Source of the DNA: an uncultured Peptococcaceae bacterium
GTDB taxonomy: Bacteria > Bacillota > Peptococcia > Peptococcales > Peptococcaceae
DNA: 10,004 bases
Direction of reading: 5' to 3'
Assembly (NCBI GenBank): GCA_937976375.1
Contig: CALJRU010000070.1
Location: 1 to 10,004 of the forward strand
Below the pieces are notes generated by a model. It saw nothing but the letters and a program-made list of their open reading frames with translations, did not search any database and had not been told where the DNA came from. Made by a program: the position numbers and the translations under genes. Positions 6,046-10,004 of the stretch are shown piece by piece (positions within the stretch are counted from its first letter, which is position 1; each line of letters starts with the position of its first letter).

Positions 6046-6084
6046 CTAAAAAGGCTCTCTGAACCATATTGGTCAGAGAGCCTT
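6046..6084 (-). terminator. Intrinsic terminator of the surface protein gene
   Basis: AAGGCTCTCTG (6051-6061) pairs perfectly with CAGAGAGCCTT (6074-6084), with an inner ACC/GGT pairing. Read on the minus strand the stem is followed by TTTTTAGTT. It lies about 170 bases past the stop codon at 6255, with the orphan SLH tail in between. Confidence 0.88.
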
Positions 6085-6110
6085 GCTTATTGCGGCTGTT
6101 TTGTCTGCAA

Positions 6111-6146
6111 TTACGCCATCTTGTTTTCAATGAAGCGCTGGAGAAT
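6111..6146 (-). pseudogene. Orphan 3' end of a second SLH-protein gene
   Basis: Read on the minus strand, these 36 bases encode ILQRFIENKMA plus a TAA stop. The intact gene ends in IFQRFIENKMA plus TAA at 6255-6290. The two stretches match at 32 of 36 bases. Three of the four differences are synonymous (ATC/ATT, CAA/CAG, AAT/AAC) and one gives F to L, so the copy diverged while it was still coding, as part of a paralog rather than as a fresh duplication. Upstream of it (6147-6254) the SLH similarity is lost and the frame contains a stop. The two ends are 144 bases apart. Confidence 0.7.
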
Positions 6147-6254
6147 TGTCCCTCCGGGACTAGCGCATGCCAGGCACAGCCTCTTTATTGCTTCCTGGTT
6201 GATGAAGCGATCGTATATTTGCTAGTCTTTGTGTGCGCGTCGCTGCAGGTGTTC

Positions 6255-9200
6255 TTACGCCATCTTATTTTCAATGAAGCGTTGGAAGATAGCAGCTACC
6301 TGGGTGCGGGTTGCGGTGCCTTGCGGGCTGAGGGTGTCTTCGTCCATGCCGGCGATGAGGCCTTGCTGTACAGCCCAAACCATGGCATCTTGTGCCCAGC
6401 TGCTGATGCTGTCAGCGTCGCTGTAGTCACCAACAGTGCCGCTTACAGCAGGGCTACCTACATAGCGATAAAGCATTGCTGCGAACTGTTCACGGGTCAT
6501 GGCGCTGTTGGCCATGGTGCCATCGGAAATACCATTTTCCATAGCCCATTTCTGAGGACCAGCATACCATGTGTCGCCAGTGCCGCCAGGGATGTCGGCG
6601 CCTTCGTAGCGAGCCAGCACGCTCCAGATCATGGCACGGGTCATATCGCTTTCAGGAGAGAAGGTGTTTTCTGCAGTGCCGGCAAAAAGTTCGCGGCTCG
6701 TTGCAAAATCGATGGCGTCAGCGCCCCAGTAATTGTCGGCCACATCGTTGAAGGTCTTGCTGTTGTCCACAACCTTGATGGTTGTGCCGTCGGTCACTTC
6801 AACCGTAATGCCGTTGTCGCTCTGAACCGTGTCTTTGATCACGGTTTCATTGCCATCGGCATCCACCAATACAGCAACGGTGCCAGCGGTGACATCCTTC
6901 ACAGGCACTTCCACCTTGGTAGCATCCTTAGAAGGCAGGTTGACCGTCACGGTTGGTGCGGTGGTTTTGTCGGTTGTCACAGGTACTTCTGGCATAGGCA
7001 GAGTCACTGCGCTGCCATCGGCATTGTCGACAGCATCCTTGCTGACGGTGACTTCAGATTCTACTTTACCATCGGTGCCAACCGTGGTGGTGGAAGAAGA
7101 GCCGTCTTCCTTGGTGATGGTGGTAGTGGTAGAACCATCTGGATTGGTCACAGTTTCTTCGCTATCGGAAGGTTCTTCAGGCTCTGGGGTAGGTGTAGGG
7201 ATTACCGTACTGCCGCCGCCAGAAGAAATCTTCGTCCAGTGTGCATAGAGAGTGGTGTCTGCAGAGAATGGGGTTTCAGTTGTAACCTTATCGCCGCCAT
7301 CCTTCGCAGTGAACCAGCCATCGAAGGTATAGCCGTCGCGTGTTGGGGTAGGCAGAGCGGTTAATTTACCCATATCGTCGGTATCAGCAACGGTGGTTGT
7401 GCTGGTGCCGTCGTTTTGATCGAAGGTGATGGTGTAGACCTTTTCACCGATAACCTTGTAGGTGTTGCCGATTTTTTTTGCTTTGAGATCTTTAGCAAGA
7501 TAGTCGGTAGGATCGGAATCATAGGTCCCCTTTAAAATGCTCAGAGAACCGCCTTCGCCAACCTTGAGTTTGTCAAAACCAGTAACGGTGATGTCTTTAT
7601 CAATAGTGACTGATGAGTTAATGGTCATAGTACCAGTGATGTTGATAATGTCGCCAGCTGTGGCCGCGTTAACAGCCTCAGCAAAGCTGGCATAAGGCAC
7701 ACCGCTGACATCGGCTGTTGCAGTACCTGCAGGTTTTGCTTTCCATGTGCCATCTGCTTGTTTTACTGCTTTGTAATCGGTGCCGGCATTGGCTTGCTCG
7801 TTTGCTTTTGTTTCCGTATATGCAACAAAATCTGTTTTGGTTTTATCATTGGTTTTTACGTTGTTATTATCAAGACCAATAATTTTGACTGGCGCACTGC
7901 TGCCATAACCACCACAGATGGCCCCATTAACGTTAATGGTTGTTACGCTACCACCAAGGGTGCAGTTATAAATGCCAATGCTGCCCTGCGAACCGGTACT
8001 GGTGCCCCAAATTCCACCGACGTTTGCATAACCTGTTACATTGGCATTAGAAGTACAATTGATAAATTCAACTTTATCTGTTGCATCATCGGTCCCGATT
8101 TGACCAACAAACCCGCCAACGCCATAGGAAATAGGACTATTAACAGTGTAATTACTGATATTTACATTTTGAATAGTGCAGCTTCCACCCATGTAACCAG
8201 CTAGCGCACCGATATAACTGCTGGTGCTGTTTGTAGAGGTTCCATTGATGGTCAAGTTTTTAATGGTTACATCCCCAACGTTGCCAAAGAAACCGCCACG
8301 ATACTCGGATGTAACAGAGATTTTCAAGTTATTGATAGTATGATTTTTGCCATTGAAAGTTGATTCATGGTAGAAAGAAGAATTACCAATTGGTGTGAAA
8401 TTGACATCCGGCATGGTGATGTCTGATGCTAATTCAATATTGGCTGGGATATTATCATTGTCCCATTCAACCAAGCATGATAGCCATTGGAGTTGCATTG
8501 GTGTTGAGATGGTGCACACTCCATTTTCAACGGTTGGAAAATCGGTTATTGTCCCCGTATTTGTAATCTGCAAAGGATATTCGATAAAACCAGTATCTGT
8601 TACTGTCAATGTGCCATTATTGGTTAGAGTTCCGCTTAATCTCAGAATACCTTCAATCGTTAAAGTGATATTTTCTGGAATGGTGATACTATAGCGAGAT
8701 TTTAATGAAAGATCAGCATTAGATGGAATTGTAATATTTTGTCCAAGTGTGATATTTTTTGGTTCTGTTGCAGAGCCATTAAGAGCTGTTTTTAATTCGT
8801 CGTAACTGTTAACAGTTATTGAAGTGGTTTCTCCTAATTCTTCTACAGTATACAAACCGTTATCCTGTTTTGTGACAATTCTATTTTCTGCTAAGTATTC
8901 TGCATAAGGCTCATGTTTATACGTGCCACCATAGAGGTAAATTGGTGTTGAATTAAAAGCAAGAATATCTGTGCGCTCTCCTTCGCAGCTAAAAGTACCT
9001 CCATAGATTTTAACGGATTTTCCCGAGCTTGCTACTGCATAGTCTGTTTTTGAAGTGACCCTGACAGTTTTTCCGTTTTGTGGATCAATGACTAATTCTG
9101 AACTATCATACATTCCAATTGCATTGACATAGCTGTCTCCGGCCCCGGAAGTGCCACCAGCATAGAAGGTACCGCCATAAATGGTGACATTCCCGCTGGA

Positions 9201-9821
9201 AGAGACTGCGCGTCCCACTCCGGAACTGCCGCTTGGGCTGGTAAATTCACCATCGTTTACAATCAATGTGCTTCCAGCATAACCATAATAAGCATTTCTG
9301 TTGTAGCTTTCAATGGTACCGTTATTAACCGTTACGGTGCCAGCGTTTTGAATACCACTTCGTCCAATCAGTTTCGTGGTTTTGCTGGCATCTTGATCAA
9401 CTGTTAGCGTTGCTCCAGCGAGGTTGTCTATTGCCATACCTGCTGTAGTGCTGCCATTATTTTTGGCAGCAATCGTACCATTTTTTACAGTTAAAGTTCC
9501 GTTGTTGTCAATGACATCAATATCTGAGTAAATGCTAAGTGTGTGTCCATTTAGCTCCAGGGTAATATTTGCATCTGCTGGAATGGTCAACGTTGCATTC
9601 AAGGCAATATTTGCGTTTAACTGAATGGTGGTTTCATTGCTGCCAGCGCTAGTGACTGCTTGATTCAATGCCTCTTCTGTATCTACAGTTCTTGCTTCTG
9701 TGCTTTGTTCGCCGTTTACTACGTTGCCGTTGTCTGAAGCGAACGCTGACAACGGAAATAATGATATGATCATCATTGCAGCCAATAGACAGCTAACAAA
9801 ACGTTTGCCAAATTTTGACAT
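6255..9821 (-). CDS. Secreted modular SLH-domain surface protein
   Basis: This 1188-residue protein is exported and anchored to the cell wall. It has a signal peptide (1-28; basic KFGKR, hydrophobic core, cleavage near SAFA/S). Residues about 60-430 are Asn/Thr/Gly-rich beta-helix-like strands with NNGTLTV and YGGTF repeats. Residues about 505-645 contain GLUG-like turns (GGFFGNVG, GALAGYMGG, GGFVGQIG, VGGIWG). A further beta-strand module follows (about 700-790), then a Listeria-Bacteroides/Flg_new repeat (about 793-864, YTITFDQNDG to LYAHWTK), a Pro/Glu/Thr/Ser linker (about 866-930) and three SLH domains (about 1022-1186), which in this class bind secondary wall polymers. Adhesin or S-layer-associated roles are plausible; the ligand is unknown. 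Seven cysteines lie in the beta-rich part. AAAAGGAGG (9830-9838) is 8 bases from the ATG. The gene is monocistronic and mosaic in base composition. Confidence 0.94.
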   Translation of the reverse strand: MSKFGKRFVSCLLAAMMIISLFPLSAFASDNGNVVNGEQSTEARTVDTEEALNQAVTSAGSNETTIQLNANIALNATLTIPADANITLELNGHTLSIYSDIDVIDNNGTLTVKNGTIAAKNNGSTTAGMAIDNLAGATLTVDQDASKTTKLIGRSGIQNAGTVTVNNGTIESYNRNAYYGYAGSTLIVNDGEFTSPSGSSGVGRAVSSSGNVTIYGGTFYAGGTSGAGDSYVNAIGMYDSSELVIDPQNGKTVRVTSKTDYAVASSGKSVKIYGGTFSCEGERTDILAFNSTPIYLYGGTYKHEPYAEYLAENRIVTKQDNGLYTVEELGETTSITVNSYDELKTALNGSATEPKNITLGQNITIPSNADLSLKSRYSITIPENITLTIEGILRLSGTLTNNGTLTVTDTGFIEYPLQITNTGTITDFPTVENGVCTISTPMQLQWLSCLVEWDNDNIPANIELASDITMPDVNFTPIGNSSFYHESTFNGKNHTINNLKISVTSEYRGGFFGNVGDVTIKNLTINGTSTNSTSSYIGALAGYMGGSCTIQNVNISNYTVNSPISYGVGGFVGQIGTDDATDKVEFINCTSNANVTGYANVGGIWGTSTGSQGSIGIYNCTLGGSVTTINVNGAICGGYGSSAPVKIIGLDNNNVKTNDKTKTDFVAYTETKANEQANAGTDYKAVKQADGTWKAKPAGTATADVSGVPYASFAEAVNAATAGDIINITGTMTINSSVTIDKDITVTGFDKLKVGEGGSLSILKGTYDSDPTDYLAKDLKAKKIGNTYKVIGEKVYTITFDQNDGTSTTTVADTDDMGKLTALPTPTRDGYTFDGWFTAKDGGDKVTTETPFSADTTLYAHWTKISSGGGSTVIPTPTPEPEEPSDSEETVTNPDGSTTTTITKEDGSSSTTTVGTDGKVESEVTVSKDAVDNADGSAVTLPMPEVPVTTDKTTAPTVTVNLPSKDATKVEVPVKDVTAGTVAVLVDADGNETVIKDTVQSDNGITVEVTDGTTIKVVDNSKTFNDVADNYWGADAIDFATSRELFAGTAENTFSPESDMTRAMIWSVLARYEGADIPGGTGDTWYAGPQKWAMENGISDGTMANSAMTREQFAAMLYRYVGSPAVSGTVGDYSDADSISSWAQDAMVWAVQQGLIAGMDEDTLSPQGTATRTQVAAIFQRFIENKMA
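6264..6758 (-). repeat. Three tandem SLH domains in the surface protein
   Basis: SLH1 covers residues about 1022-1074 (TFNDVADNYWGADAIDFA to LARYEG), SLH2 about 1084-1122 and SLH3 about 1131-1186. The TRAE-type motif appears as TRAM (1061-1064), TREQ (1109-1112) and TRTQ (1171-1174). The second domain is the shortest and lacks a clear FxDV-type beginning. Confidence 0.9.
7230..7445 (-). other. Flg_new (Listeria-Bacteroides) repeat domain
   Basis: Residues about 793-864 of the surface protein show the family pattern YTITFDQNDG...PTRDGYTFDGWFT...TLYAHWTK. This small beta-grasp-like module is common in cell-surface proteins of Gram-positive and gut bacteria. It appears once here, just before the wall-anchoring part. 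Confidence 0.88.
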
Positions 9822-9854
9822 AGAGAATGCCTCCTTTTAATTGTAATTAGGTTC

Positions 9855-9883
9855 ATTGTACTATGGCCGGAGGTAACAATCAA
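9855..9883 (-). promoter_or_regulatory. Promoter of the surface protein gene
   Basis: On the minus strand, TTGATT (9878-9883) and TACAAT (9855-9860) are separated by exactly 17 bases. The transcript would start near 9848, giving a leader of about 27 bases. Confidence 0.65.
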
Positions 9884-9930
9884 CCTGTATCAGAAATTGT
9901 CATTTATTATATTTATGTAAAAAATCATAT

Positions 9931-9963
9931 AAAAAGCGCCTCCTTGTGGAGTGGTATGCTCCC
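9931..9963 (-). terminator. Weak candidate terminator of an upstream gene outside the window
   Basis: On the minus strand CTCC-ACAA-GGAG forms a small stem, with AGC/GCT able to pair outside it, followed by TTTTT. The stem is short and interrupted, so this may be chance. It would isolate the surface protein gene from leftward transcription entering past 10004. Confidence 0.25.
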
Positions 9964-10004
9964 TTTATGAGAGACAGTGAAATATAAAAATCGCTGTTCT
10001 CATG

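Larger units (their letters stand above)
5943..6254. other. Non-coding interval between exporter and surface protein
   Basis: Bases 5943-6045 show nothing I can support: no convincing ORF, RNA or promoter. Then come a minus-strand terminator (6046-6084), a relic of an SLH gene end (6111-6146) and a partly palindromic stretch (6135-6166) with GTCCC-TCC-GGGAC inside GCGCT/AGCGC. Bases 6167-6254 contain stops in the SLH frame and no recognisable gene. Confidence 0.6.

Noticed and set aside
6190..6220. Possible third SLH-end remnant (RFINQE on the minus strand).
   Set aside because: Only about 8 consecutive bases match the real gene end and there is no neighbouring similarity or stop at the right place.
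6069..7364. A 431-codon plus-strand open frame opposite the SLH region.
   Set aside because: It runs antisense to unmistakable SLH and Flg_new domains, crosses the terminator region and has no domain of its own.

Overview
The window looks like chromosome of a moderately GC-rich Gram-positive-type anaerobe (Bacillota; Clostridia or Negativicutes are both possible, and I cannot resolve the genus). The reasons are the strong AAGGAGG-type ribosome binding sites, a large secreted protein with three C-terminal SLH domains and a Listeria-Bacteroides-type repeat, a YqhD-type iron-dependent alcohol dehydrogenase, a YgbA-type nitric-oxide-response protein and a DUF4143 ATPase. No rRNA, tRNA, CRISPR array, transposase or phage gene is visible.

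Left part (1-2740): a leftward AAA+ ATPase/DUF4143 gene (108-1445) is preceded by three direct repeats at an exact 33-base period, one of which overlaps its likely -35 box. To its right lies a rightward TetR-family repressor gene (1651-2208) and a four-helix membrane protein of unknown function (2287-2691). An identical half-site palindrome, ATGAAC-N3-GTTCAT, lies in front of each of these two genes. This makes a small, self-contained regulator-plus-target unit, with a terminator between the genes and a strong bidirectional terminator after them.

Middle part (2738-5942): a leftward ygbA-like gene (2738-3097) shares that bidirectional terminator. It diverges, with its own promoter, from a rightward two-gene operon made of a small unknown membrane protein (3351-3719) and an iron-containing alcohol dehydrogenase (3726-4883). 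A terminator hairpin ends this operon. An EamA/DMT-family exporter (4953-5900) starts almost immediately after the hairpin's T-tract, so the hairpin may also act as an attenuator for the exporter. The exporter ends in its own terminator.

Right part (5943-10004): a single leftward gene (6255-9821) encodes a 1188-residue modular surface protein: signal peptide, long beta-helix/GLUG-like region, Flg_new repeat, low-complexity Thr/Ser/Pro linker and three SLH domains. Its AT-rich middle and GC-rich 3' part differ clearly in base composition. Beyond its stop codon lies a second, diverged copy of the last 12 codons of an SLH gene, stop included, followed by the terminator. This is a scar suggesting past exchange between SLH paralogs.

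The most interesting signals are the 33-base repeat array, the twin TetR operators with their uncharacterised membrane target, the orphan SLH gene tail, the mosaic surface protein and the hairpin abutting the exporter gene. None of these is proof of a new system.
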